A stretch of 64,000 nucleotides of DNA from contig NZ_CP041614.1 of assembly GCF_007197555.1 (NCBI RefSeq), forward strand, positions 5,386,001 to 5,450,000. Direction: 5' to 3'. Below are positions 54,601-62,285 of the stretch, piece by piece. Position numbers and translations under genes: made by a program. The notes below the pieces were generated by a model. The model saw nothing but the letters and a program-made list of their open reading frames with translations. It ran no database searches and was not told the origin of the DNA. Origin of the DNA: Shewanella psychropiezotolerans (GTDB taxonomy: Bacteria; Pseudomonadota; Gammaproteobacteria; Enterobacterales; Shewanellaceae). The stretch's first letter is position 1; each line of letters opens with the position of its first letter.

Positions 54601-57022
54601 CTGTATCGCTGCCACCGATCCCATCACTAATGGTATAGCTGAATGAATCTGTGCCATAAAACTGCGCATTTGGTGTATAGGTCACTATGTTATTAACCAG
54701 GCTTAGCTGTCCATGGCTTGGAGTTGTGAGTGTCATATTTAACGCGTCACCATCAGGCTCACTATCGTTCGCCAGCACATCGAACACTGAGCTTGTATCT
54801 TCATTTATAGTGAAAAGGTCATCTTGCGCAATGGGGTTGCCATTAACCGTGACTAAGATATTGGCACTCGCCACAGAGCCTATACCGTCAGAAATGACAT
54901 AGGAGATGATTTCCAAACCACTAAAACTCGCGTCCGGCGTATATGAGATGGTGTTATCACCATTGAGCACTACTGTGCCATTCGGAGCATTGAATTGGGT
55001 AATGGTTAAGGGATCCCCATCGGGGTCTGAATCATTCGCCAACACATCGACTATCACCATCTGGCCTTGTTGGGTTAAGGCCGAGTCATCCTGTGCAATC
55101 GGTGCCTCATTGACGATAACTAAGTTAACTGAAGCCTCGGAGGTGATGCCATTGCTATCTTTGGCACTAAAGATCACCACATATGCCTTACCTAACATGT
55201 CATCGGAAGGAATGAATGTCACTTCAATCACGCTAGTCCCGGTCACAGAGTCTTGGCTTATGATGCTGGTGCTCCATATCGCAGGATCTGTCGAGGGCGG
55301 GTTTAACACACTTATAGTGGGGACATCGGGATCGCCATTCTCGTCGACATCAGTAGCCGTGATAGTAAAAGTGGTTGTTTGATGTAACTGGATATATTGG
55401 GTTGCGGTGATCTCTGGGCCGGGATTGAAACCTGGAGAAGCATTATCTGGATCACTGATGATAAACACGAAATCCAGAGGCGCCTTAGACTTTACCACGC
55501 CATTAATATCCAGATCTTCCAGGACAATGGCAGCTTGCCAACGATTACTCGTTACAGTGCTGGGATTAGCATTGTCGGTATAGGTAATCAAATCCCCATT
55601 AGCTAGATCCCCAGCCAGATCCCAGGTAATGAGTCCTTCGGGAGAAAGCTGCATCCCAGTAGGTTTTTCAACCTCTACATTACTATTACCCGAGTAAAAC
55701 TCTTTTTTCTTACCCCAACGATATCGAATTTTATCGCCATTTTGATCCACCCCAGATATTTGCATGGTAAATGGGTGATCGTCTCTGACATACACCAGAG
55801 CCGATACGGCGGTTACCGGTGAGGCATTGGTAATTTCACCATTTACGACAGAGGTCGTCGCTTCTGCGCGCCAGTATGAATTGTTCTGGCTCATGGCAGG
55901 GCTTCTGGCGTAGGAATTCCAAGAGAGAATATAATCACCATCGGCTTGATATTTATGTACTAAACCCGGCTCATAGCCATTCGAGCCTATACTCACCACC
56001 TCGACAAGCGCGTCATTGGTTGCACTGTCTTTCGAAAGCAGTTGCACACAAATGTTAGCTTGACCTTGACCGTCTCCCCATGAAAAACCAGCCAGATAAT
56101 TCATCTGACAATTTACCGTACCCACTGAGGAGTTAACCAACTTAGTCATAATGTAGTGATCTAAAGTGTAGCCAATCTGCACCTTGAGGCGAACCTTGCC
56201 ACTCTCCCCCGCTATAGGCTCGACCGCCATGGTGCCGTAACGAAAGTGATTCAGTGTGGATGAGTAAGAAGTTGGCAGCGCTTCAAAAAAAACCGACCGA
56301 GAATCTATGTCTCCCACCCGATACTCAAGCTCCCAGTTATGGCCCTGTTTAACTCCACCAGTGGTATCGGTAGAGGCGGCCACATCCAATTGAGTTAACT
56401 CGGCCACCCTGTTAACGAAACTTTTACCCGATACACCCGACGCTAGATTACAACCATATAACTTAAGATCCGCTCCCTTTTTCAGGCTAGATCCTATCTC
56501 ACTCATCATAGCTTCATGCTGATTAATATAACCCTTATCTATCCATTTACCCGCAAGGAAAATCGCACCATTAGATGCATGGGAGATAATAGACAGCTGA
56601 GATAAATCAGAGGTGTCTTTAATCGCGTTTCTTATCTGTTGCAATGGCTCCAGTTCTGGCTTGAGGAAGACAATTTTAGTTTTATTGTTCTGACCTAGAT
56701 GCTGCTTAAATTTGGCGTTTAGCGCTTGATAAAGCATGTAAGGCTCATGAACCGCTGAATCTATGATGATCAACTCAGTTTCAGGGAAACCTGCGAACAA
56801 ATCCTCAGTCTCTTGCTGCGCCGCTTTCGCCTGCTGCACTACCAGCAGACAAGTAATAAGCACCAGAAAACCACTCAAATGAGTGACCTTGTCACCTTCT
56901 CGGAAAAAGAGTTTCGAAATGAGTTTAGAGAAATGATGTCTGTCAGAGAATAACGGTGAGAAGAATCTGCTAACCCATCGAGTTAGCAGGAGAATCCATG
57001 GATATATGAGATCAAGTTTCAT
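48617..57022 (-). CDS. Giant DUF4347-cadherin surface protein fused to a GlyGly-CTERM tail and an outer-membrane beta-barrel
   Basis: Domain order in 2801 residues: a 50-residue pre-region plus signal helix (cleavage near QAKA, residue 67), DUF4347 (about 80-245, His148/Cys191), and an uncharacterised beta region with Ig-like parts (245-640). Next come 13 cadherin-like repeats (about 640-1848), a CADG-like domain, a calcium-binding TSP3-like segment (DSDGDGIPD, about 1941), HYR- and Calx-beta-like domains and a second TSP3 (about 2307). A choice-of-anchor-U-like domain follows (about 2340-2510; SAPGAAGYCPPPGSDEY). Gly2529-Gly2531 with a hydrophobic helix and Arg cluster then form a GlyGly-CTERM. 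A second signal-like helix (cleavage near Ala2601) and an 8-strand-type barrel (2602-2801, ending VQYLF) complete it. GAGGTG precedes the ATG. The likely role is adhesion; the two-protein fusion is exceptional. Confidence 0.88.
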   Translation of the reverse strand: MKLDLIYPWILLLTRWVSRFFSPLFSDRHHFSKLISKLFFREGDKVTHLSGFLVLITCLLVVQQAKAAQQETEDLFAGFPETELIIIDSAVHEPYMLYQALNAKFKQHLGQNNKTKIVFLKPELEPLQQIRNAIKDTSDLSQLSIISHASNGAIFLAGKWIDKGYINQHEAMMSEIGSSLKKGADLKLYGCNLASGVSGKSFVNRVAELTQLDVAASTDTTGGVKQGHNWELEYRVGDIDSRSVFFEALPTSYSSTLNHFRYGTMAVEPIAGESGKVRLKVQIGYTLDHYIMTKLVNSSVGTVNCQMNYLAGFSWGDGQGQANICVQLLSKDSATNDALVEVVSIGSNGYEPGLVHKYQADGDYILSWNSYARSPAMSQNNSYWRAEATTSVVNGEITNASPVTAVSALVYVRDDHPFTMQISGVDQNGDKIRYRWGKKKEFYSGNSNVEVEKPTGMQLSPEGLITWDLAGDLANGDLITYTDNANPSTVTSNRWQAAIVLEDLDINGVVKSKAPLDFVFIISDPDNASPGFNPGPEITATQYIQLHQTTTFTITATDVDENGDPDVPTISVLNPPSTDPAIWSTSIISQDSVTGTSVIEVTFIPSDDMLGKAYVVIFSAKDSNGITSEASVNLVIVNEAPIAQDDSALTQQGQMVIVDVLANDSDPDGDPLTITQFNAPNGTVVLNGDNTISYTPDASFSGLEIISYVISDGIGSVASANILVTVNGNPIAQDDLFTINEDTSSVFDVLANDSEPDGDALNMTLTTPSHGQLSLVNNIVTYTPNAQFYGTDSFSYTISDGIGGSDTANVTVTVVSVNDLPVASNDSAELDEDQSISISVLTNDSDPENDPLSVTTHQSLHGTTSVNSNQSLTYAPALNYFGQDQITYSISDGNGGESTATVAITVRPVNDAPTANDDSAALAEDTSVLLTPLSNDVDVEGDLLSYISVVASSGQVTVNPDMSVLYTPTENYQGSVQINYLISDPSGLQSAAVISISVTEVNDAPKANADTATVDEDATLTYAVLDNDIDIENHPLTVSVAQPSHGQASVEANGSITYVPDPDFNGSDSLIYTIDDGHGGQDSALFNVMVNGVNDAPIAVDDSATLNEDANVTVPVLANDSDIDGDSLTVTVQPAANGVASVTALGLVQYTPNAHFNGADSLTYTISDGNGASASAVLSILVSSVNDHPIAINDAVSLDEDTSVTIQVLENDSDLDKDLLVVTAQSPSHGDVTVGLDGNISYTPVQDFNGIDSLTYSIDDGHGGTAQAQLTITINAINDQPVAVDDYAYVTEDGSVTFSVLSNDSDVDNDGLTVTLDTASHGSTVNHNDGSVSYTPDANFNGSDSVQYSVSDGQGGAAQAVIYLNVTAVNDAPVAEADLISMEEDTSFKFDLLLNDTDVEFALNPASTVLVDQPQHMSASVENGVVTLTPNADFNGSDSLTYRVSDGDGAVSNTVAVTIVVAAVNDAPRPEPDFASVDEDIILDIEVLANDLDIDDSGDSSLDIHSVVIVQAPLHGQLTHVDGVLSYLPDGNYVGPDSFSYTVADLMGAVSEATLVTLNVQGINDAPIAEMDSLTADEDQSISFNVTANDTDIDSQIVPESVSVFSGPTHGVVSISVTGEVTYTPNADYFGDDSFSYTVKDSEGAVSLPGTVSVSIASINDAPRLQDDIAQLMEDGVNDINVMGNDTDIDGGLVLASLMVTVMPEHGAVTILPGGLLRYTPDDNYYGPDSFSYSINDNDGVTSEANVQISIDSINDHPLAQDYEAVLDEDSQITLYILTNDTDLDGVLDVNSVVIMSSPASGILEVNSDGSVLYIPDANFNGSDSFSYQVSDDAGDSSETALVSLDVTPVNDAPQISGSAPETLLEGDPYQFTPTSLDIDNDTLAFTITGLPSWASFDPLTGTLSGVPAYEDVGSYGPMVISVSDGVIEVELEAFYIQVEVLDSDGDGIPDVIEIELGLDPFDATDAGQDADGDGLSNLDEWLAGSNLYVDDVAPELIIPDDIWIDATGLFTGVSIGQAQAYDYVDGVRQTCCEDLSHTMVSDLPQLKPGTHQVTWTAVDAAGNVSELVQNIFVRPLISLPQDQIVAQGNLVSVSVYLNGLSPEYPLSVAYSVAGSAVEGLHHDLTSTMVTFESGQVVATIEFTALDMEQETLQDEVVSIHLDDQLNLGSKKEHYVTITLDNLAPEIQLSSYQYEEQRTWVAKVDGAVEIQANYTDPNSLNSHTLDWSLTDSELQDVQLFEEKGVIQKISPSGVSGMKLETWLFDPSGLAEGVYTVRVTVTDDGKPNLSHFNELRIRVSELLPLLTQADSDGDGIADIEEGLGDSDGDGIPDYLDPIAAANVLPERIVNTESYLVECESGVGCRLGQYAMSGVYMGAQVAGSDIHANLQGIMPGDFVDVGGVFNIEALDLSEQNQAVNIVIPQRNSIPEHAGYRHFIHDKGWFTFETNADNQLMSAPGAAGYCPPPGSDEYSEGLNQGDWCLQLVIQDGGINDADEVVNGAVNITGCLIQEELDQPGSETVEVEILTEGGGSSSGASMQIFILSLLAVIAFFRNGPLRSRWFRNGLLKNRQLRNISHRRQVHRLSVLLTIILLSLTAQVKADVAPQVMSEDVSLTGFFISGLFARAQSSDNTGDINQSLVDAGLNAQVIELDESTSGWKLGAGYAFTPSWSVALEYIDLGEVSVRIKGVTDDPETFYATASQFYPDSVKGLGLNLGYRYQFIADVSALLHLGLFHWQADYTSYDIDSLQVVTSEDDGYSVYGGLGVEYALTKNIRFSVQWSHFSLDEQSRDLIGVGVQYLF
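51478..55110 (-). repeat. Thirteen tandem cadherin-like repeats (about 92-97 codons each)
   Basis: Each unit begins N-D-x-P-x-A-x-x-D and contains E-D-x-S, V-L-x-N-D-x-D, a G-x-x-x-V turn, Y-T-P-x-x-x-F-x-G-x-D-S-x-x-Y and S-D-G-x-G-G. The Asp-rich linkers suggest calcium-rigidified modules. Units are clearly diverged at DNA and protein level, so the array is old rather than recently expanded. Confidence 0.9.
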
Positions 57023-57207
57023 CGTTCACCTCAAGTTGAAGAGTATACAATTCAACTTGGATGCATAGAGCAGGCCAGTTATTTACTACCTATTTTTCAG
57101 ACTATTAGCACACGTGACTATTAAAATTCACGTTAATTTAGACAAGCTGCATGGCAAAATGCGAAGTCGAAACATGATAAATTTCAGCCAATTTAAATGA
57201 ATGAGCA

Positions 57208-60069
57208 TTATTGCAATACCCTTCGATAGATATCCATCACCCTTTGGGCATGTTCATCAGCTTTAGTGTCGAGTATCTGCGCAGGAAGATGCTGTAAGGC
57301 CAGCCTATGACTCTCATCACGAAGAAAGAAGTAGGCTTGAATGAGTAACTGAACATCGATGAGAGGCAAGAGTTCGAGCTCACCTAAGGTTTCAAAAATC
57401 CTCACATTATCAGACCAGGTAGACAGCTCATCGTGTTCATGTGCATAGGCAAGCACCAGGTATTGAGCGAGAAATTCTATATCGGCGATCCCCCCTTCAC
57501 TCTGCTTAAGATCGAACATCCCGGTATCGACTTTTAAAAGGTGTTCACGCATCTTGAGTCGCATCTCCCTCACATCTGTGGCTAAGGCATGTTTATCTCG
57601 ATTCTGTTCGATAACCTGAGATCTTATCTGACTAAAACGACTCGACAACTCATTTTCACCGAACATAAACCTCGCTCTAACCAAGGCTTGATGCTCCCAG
57701 GTCCAGGCTTCCTCTTTCTGATACTGACCAAAGTTCTCAATTTCACTTACTAGCAAACCAGAAGCACCAGATGGACGTAGACGCATGTCCACTTCATAGA
57801 GTTCGCCGGATGTAGTGCGGGTGGAGAACAGGTGCAAGATCCGCTGAGCGAGCTTGAGATAGAAATGTCCAATGTCTATGGGTCTATCGCCATCAGTCTC
57901 GCTATGCTCTGGATATCGCTCACGGGAGTAGTTATGTAGAAACACCAGATCGAGATCCGATCCATACCCAAGCTCTAGCCCACCCGCTTTTCCATAACCA
58001 ATGACGGCAAACCCCATATCGCCGCCTTCCAGGTGACTAGGAACGCCGTGACGGCTCGTTACTTGCAGCCAGGCTTGAGTAACGACCTGATCGATAACAG
58101 CCTCGGCAAGTAAGGTCAAATGATCGCTCACCTCGCTCACAGGTAAGACTCCAGTGACATCAGCCGCAGCTATTTTTAACTGCTGTGATAGCTTAAATTG
58201 CCTCAGAACCTCCATCTGCTGCTCCATATCCTCCTCAGGGACACGCAGTAAATATTGCCTCAATTCACTGCCATAATCATCGAGAGAAGTGGTGTCATAT
58301 AGCTGAGTCGGATCGATAAGCTCATCGAGCAACATGGGAAACTTAGACAACTGCTGAGCAATCCAGGGACTCGCCTGACAGAGACTCACCAATTGTTGTC
58401 TGGCCCCAGGATTCTCATAGAGGAGTTCGAGATAGGTTGTGCGAGTTAAAATCTGATCCAGCACCTTAGACACTGACTCAAAGGCCTTGGATGGAGAGGC
58501 TAAATGAGTAAATTCACGCAATAGCCAAGGCATAAGCTTGTCTAAGGTATCTCGTCCACGGGGTCCTATGCTACGCTTTGCTATGGTTTCACGCCATTGC
58601 TTAAGCAATGGCCAGAGGTCGGGATCATCTATGGCTTGTTCACTGATCAAACTTTGAGCATGATCGTCTTCCTGGACATTCCAAAGATCTTGAGTCCAAA
58701 GATCGGTGATCTCATCTTGCTCATTCCCGCCAACGGTATCATTAAAATGACGATGGATCTTACTCATGGCCGACTCGATATGAGTCCTGAGCTCGGCTTC
58801 CGAAGCCATACCCATAGCATGACATAACCGATACCAATCCAAGCCATTATCCGGCAAGGTTTGAGTCTGCTTATCCCCTATAGCCTGGAGCAGGTTCTCG
58901 ACACGCCTTAACAACAGATAACTCTGCTTGAGCTCATCCACCACCAAATACTCGAGTTGACCTAAGCTGTATAGGGTATCTATCGCCGCAAACAAACTCT
59001 GCTGACGCAATGAAGGCTCACGACCTCCACGGATCAGTTGAAAACTCTGAATAACAAACTCAACCTCTCGAATGCCACCTGCGCCTAACTTGATATTGTC
59101 GGTGAGCTGTCTGCGTCTCACTTCCTGAGTAATAAGTTGCTTCATCTTACGCAGGGATTCGATAGCTGAGAAATCGATATAACGACGGTAGACGAAAGGC
59201 CTTAACATGGAGTGGAGCTCATCTGAATATGCCGTCCAGGGACCAAGTGCCCTAGCCTTGACCATGGCATATCTTTCCCAATCCCGCCCCTGCTCCTGGT
59301 AATAATCCTCAAGACCACTGAAACTCACCACTAGCGGACCGCTCTCGCCATAGGGGCGCAGGCGCATATCGACGCGATAGACGAAACCATCGACGGTAAC
59401 CTGGTGTAGCAGATTGACCAGGCGTTGGCCCATGCGAATGAAGAACTGCTGATTAGCTAAGCTTCTACGTCCTCCCTGAGTCTCACCATGCTCAGGAAAG
59501 GTAAAAATAAGATCGATATCGGAAGAGAAATTAAGTTCACGCCCCCCCAACTTACCCATGCCTAACACGATTAAAGGCTGAGGATTTCCTTCACTATCAC
59601 AGGGGGTGCCGAGTTGCTTGCACATATCTTTATATAGCCAGTCTCGACCGGCAATGACCAAGGCTTCAGACAAGGCCGACAGATCTAATAATGAGTCTTC
59701 GAGGCTGACATAACCGAAGAAATCACGCCAAGCTAAACGCACCATCTGTCGATTACGATAACGTCGCAGATGAGTTTTAACTCCATCTTCATTGACGCAG
59801 GTCTCTAACAGTTCATGCAATTCTCTATCGAAGACCTGACGCTCCAGGCTGTCGAGCTGCCCATTAAAAAGAGGAGAGATCCAATCCGGATGACGACATA
59901 ATTGCTCTGCAATAAAATCACTGAGCCCCATGATGCGATAAAGCTCGTCGCTCTGCTGCTGGTTAAGTTCGCTAGGGAGCTGAGGCCAGACTTCATTCAG
60001 CCTTTGCCAGTAACGATCTGCGACTTTAACAATAATGGCAGACAAGGGCTTGTTACTGATATTTTCCAT
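57208..60069 (-). CDS. glnE: Glutamine synthetase adenylyltransferase/deadenylase
   Basis: The 953-residue bifunctional enzyme adenylylates and deadenylylates glutamine synthetase in response to PII. Two nucleotidyltransferase domains are intact: [20 protein letters not shown] in the N-terminal half and [23 protein letters not shown] in the C-terminal half, each with the D-x-D metal pair. Length is close to the E. coli protein (946). The ATG at 60069 has AAGGA 11 nt upstream; a TTG at 60090 is a less likely start. No nitrogen-control neighbours are in the window. Confidence 0.95.
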   Translation of the reverse strand: MENISNKPLSAIIVKVADRYWQRLNEVWPQLPSELNQQQSDELYRIMGLSDFIAEQLCRHPDWISPLFNGQLDSLERQVFDRELHELLETCVNEDGVKTHLRRYRNRQMVRLAWRDFFGYVSLEDSLLDLSALSEALVIAGRDWLYKDMCKQLGTPCDSEGNPQPLIVLGMGKLGGRELNFSSDIDLIFTFPEHGETQGGRRSLANQQFFIRMGQRLVNLLHQVTVDGFVYRVDMRLRPYGESGPLVVSFSGLEDYYQEQGRDWERYAMVKARALGPWTAYSDELHSMLRPFVYRRYIDFSAIESLRKMKQLITQEVRRRQLTDNIKLGAGGIREVEFVIQSFQLIRGGREPSLRQQSLFAAIDTLYSLGQLEYLVVDELKQSYLLLRRVENLLQAIGDKQTQTLPDNGLDWYRLCHAMGMASEAELRTHIESAMSKIHRHFNDTVGGNEQDEITDLWTQDLWNVQEDDHAQSLISEQAIDDPDLWPLLKQWRETIAKRSIGPRGRDTLDKLMPWLLREFTHLASPSKAFESVSKVLDQILTRTTYLELLYENPGARQQLVSLCQASPWIAQQLSKFPMLLDELIDPTQLYDTTSLDDYGSELRQYLLRVPEEDMEQQMEVLRQFKLSQQLKIAAADVTGVLPVSEVSDHLTLLAEAVIDQVVTQAWLQVTSRHGVPSHLEGGDMGFAVIGYGKAGGLELGYGSDLDLVFLHNYSRERYPEHSETDGDRPIDIGHFYLKLAQRILHLFSTRTTSGELYEVDMRLRPSGASGLLVSEIENFGQYQKEEAWTWEHQALVRARFMFGENELSSRFSQIRSQVIEQNRDKHALATDVREMRLKMREHLLKVDTGMFDLKQSEGGIADIEFLAQYLVLAYAHEHDELSTWSDNVRIFETLGELELLPLIDVQLLIQAYFFLRDESHRLALQHLPAQILDTKADEHAQRVMDIYRRVLQ

Positions 60070-60108
60070 TGCAATAATAATCCTTAACAATTTTGGCTGT
60101 CGACATAT

Positions 60109-60168
60109 TATGTCTTTGGTGATATAGATATGTCTTAAATGATCTGCTTATGTCCCGAATGATATATA
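60109..60168. promoter_or_regulatory. Three direct repeats with exact 20-bp period
   Basis: TATGTC begins at 60109, 60129 and 60149, each followed by N5-TGAT, so the unit is about TATGTCNNNNNTGATNT. The phase of 20 bp is nearly two helical turns. They lie between divergent glnE and the lipoprotein gene, 170-230 bp upstream of the latter. An operator array for an unidentified regulator is plausible. Confidence 0.5.
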
Positions 60169-60338
60169 TTAGTCATCATCTTGCATTAAGATGAACAGCT
60201 AACTGATATCTTAGATAAAACGACTATTTATTATCTCAGTTGAGAGGTTACTATAACCTAAGCAAGCACTATCTTGGGTAGTGAAATCTTGCTCTGAGAA
60301 TATATAATTCAGTACCACCACATAATAATGGAGAGAAC

Positions 60339-61298
60339 ATGGCAGCGATGCTTATGCGTATTCTCACCCTGACATTGCTATTAACCTTAGTCGGTTGTGG
60401 TGATGACAGGCCCGACAAGATTGCTCAATTTCAGCAATTAGCCGGCAAGAGAATCGATACCTTGGGCCAGATGCTCAATGACGGCCAGATCCGTAATGCA
60501 ATGTTACTCAAGCAGTACACGAGTATTATGGGAAGGCAGAATCCGGACATGGCACCACTATTTGGTGAGCTCGCCAAAGATGCGACCACCAAGGGCCCCA
60601 TGTACACCTCTCTGGTGAGTCGATATCAAGATCTCAGCAGTGCCAGTAACTATGTTGATCTCGATCAGCAGTTAGCCGAAGCCGAGAATATCTATTATGC
60701 CGCCGACTCTAGCCTATATAACGATATGATCTCGGACCCACTCAATGTGGTCGCCGACATGTCTAATGGCGCACTCGCCAGAGTGAACTCCATCAGCCGC
60801 GAGGCCTCAGCCTTGGCCAACGGAGCCGATGATTTCGGTGCCGGAAGTCAACTTGTGGGTAACCCAGGTTATGGCAGCTGGCAGACAGGTTCTAGTGGCA
60901 CGTCCTTCTGGGCTTGGTACGGTATGTATTCCATGTTCTCCAATGTGATGCGTGGACCTATCGGTTTCGATCGTTGGTCTGGCAGAAGAAACTACAGCTA
61001 TTACAATGATGTTGGTCGATATCGATACACCTCACCTAAACAGGCCAGCGCACAAAATAAGACCTTCGAGCGCACCAAGAAACAATTCAACTCACAAGGG
61101 AAGAAGTTCGATAGCCCCTATGCCAAGTCACGCTCAGGCTCAACCAGCCTGTCGAGGCAAAGCACAAGTACACCTAAGGCGAGCACCACAGGCACTCGCA
61201 GTAAAAGTAGCAGTAAGTTTCGTTCTAATTACTCCAAGAACAGTAACTTCCGCAATTCTAACAGTCGCACGACTCGCGGTGTACGCCGAGGCAAATAG
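60339..61298 (+). CDS. Lipoprotein with basic Ser/Arg-rich tail
   Basis: The 319-residue predicted lipoprotein has lipobox LVGC (Cys20) and GGAGAG before the ATG. Residues 25-190 are mostly helical (IAQFQQLAGKRIDTLGQML). A Gly/Trp/Tyr-rich middle (GTSFWAWYGMYSMF) and a low-complexity tail (about 235-319) rich in Ser, Arg, Lys, Thr and Asn follow, probably disordered and strongly positive. I do not recognise a family. It is 13 bp upstream of a DUF350 gene and is evidently co-transcribed with it and the aminopropyltransferase-like gene. Confidence 0.7.
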   Translation: MAAMLMRILTLTLLLTLVGCGDDRPDKIAQFQQLAGKRIDTLGQMLNDGQIRNAMLLKQYTSIMGRQNPDMAPLFGELAKDATTKGPMYTSLVSRYQDLSSASNYVDLDQQLAEAENIYYAADSSLYNDMISDPLNVVADMSNGALARVNSISREASALANGADDFGAGSQLVGNPGYGSWQTGSSGTSFWAWYGMYSMFSNVMRGPIGFDRWSGRRNYSYYNDVGRYRYTSPKQASAQNKTFERTKKQFNSQGKKFDSPYAKSRSGSTSLSRQSTSTPKASTTGTRSKSSSKFRSNYSKNSNFRNSNSRTTRGVRRGK

Positions 61299-61311
61299 GT
61301 AAGGAATTCAC

Positions 61312-62211
61312 ATGACATTATTTCAAAACTTCGGCATAACTACAGATCTCGCGATCATCTTAGTAATCGATCTGACTATCGCCATTATTCTGCTCACCTT
61401 GATGCGTTACCTACAAGGCTGGACTGCTAAGGTCGATAGCCGTGTCGAACTGGCAGAGAGAGATAACTTTGCCTTCGGTATCAGCACTGCTGGCGCTATA
61501 GCGGGCTTGGGTATCGTACTCACAGGAGCCATCTCGGGAGAGGCTGCCAGCTCTTATGCTGCCGAAGCTATTGGCATGAGTGCCTACGGCCTATTTGGTC
61601 TGGTACTGATTAAGCTAGGTCGATATCTGCACGATAAGATTGCACTCAATGAGTTCAACAAGGGTGAGCAAATCCTTAAAGGCAATATTTCAGTTGCCAT
61701 TGTCGATGCCAGCGCCGCGATCGCCACGGCGATTATCATCCGCTCGGTACTCATCTGGGCCGAAGATCTGACTGTCGATACCTTTATCGCCATATTCAGT
61801 GCCTTCGCTATCTCTCAGCTAATGCTGGTGCTACTGACCCGTTTTCGTGAGTACAGATATGCCAAGCGTAATCAAGACTCTTCCATGCAAGATGCCTTAG
61901 TTCAAGGCCATAAAGCCGTGGCGATTCGTCATAGCGGTTATATGCTGGCCATGGCACTGAGCTTCAACGCCGCGAGTCACTTCATTATCTATAACCCGCA
62001 GGCTTACATAGCCAATCTCATAGGTTGGCTAGTCTTCTCGGTGATCATGTTAGTGGCACTCACTGTCTTGATTAAGATAGTGAAGAAGTTAGTACTTTCT
62101 AACATCAACTTAGCCCAAGAAGTGGAACAGCAACACAATGTCGGTATCGCTACCGTAGAGTTGGCCATCAGTGTCGCCGTGGCCCTCATTCTCACCAGCT
62201 TGATGTATTAA
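61312..62211 (+). CDS. DUF350 inner-membrane protein (YjfL-like), duplicated
   Basis: The 299-residue protein has about eight membrane helices in two halves. Each half has the DUF350 pattern: a basic/acidic loop (VELAERDNFAFGISTAGAIAGLGIVLTG; VQGHKAVAIRHSGYMLAMAL) followed by helices. AAGGAATT precedes the ATG. In other bacteria DUF350 genes sit beside polyamine aminopropyltransferase-like, PspA-like and potassium-channel-like genes; here the aminopropyltransferase-like gene follows after 74 bp. Function is not established. Confidence 0.82.
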   Translation: MTLFQNFGITTDLAIILVIDLTIAIILLTLMRYLQGWTAKVDSRVELAERDNFAFGISTAGAIAGLGIVLTGAISGEAASSYAAEAIGMSAYGLFGLVLIKLGRYLHDKIALNEFNKGEQILKGNISVAIVDASAAIATAIIIRSVLIWAEDLTVDTFIAIFSAFAISQLMLVLLTRFREYRYAKRNQDSSMQDALVQGHKAVAIRHSGYMLAMALSFNAASHFIIYNPQAYIANLIGWLVFSVIMLVALTVLIKIVKKLVLSNINLAQEVEQQHNVGIATVELAISVAVALILTSLMY

Positions 62212-62285
62212 ATTAGTTATCTGCTCCACAAATACGGTTAATCATCTGATTAGCCGTTTTATTTTCCTTAATCCAAGAGATACAA

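Noticed and set aside
54906..55382. 158-codon plus-strand ORF inside the giant gene
   Set aside because: It is antisense to the cadherin-repeat coding frame, with low-complexity composition mirroring the repeats, no ribosome-binding site and no recognisable domain. The other plus-strand ORFs between 52771 and 55606 are rejected for the same reason.
48617..57022. LapA/RTX-type adhesin secreted by a type I system
   Set aside because: There is an N-terminal signal-like segment, no RTX nonapeptide block or C-terminal type I signal, and no LapBCE-type genes nearby; the GlyGly-CTERM and barrel point to another route.
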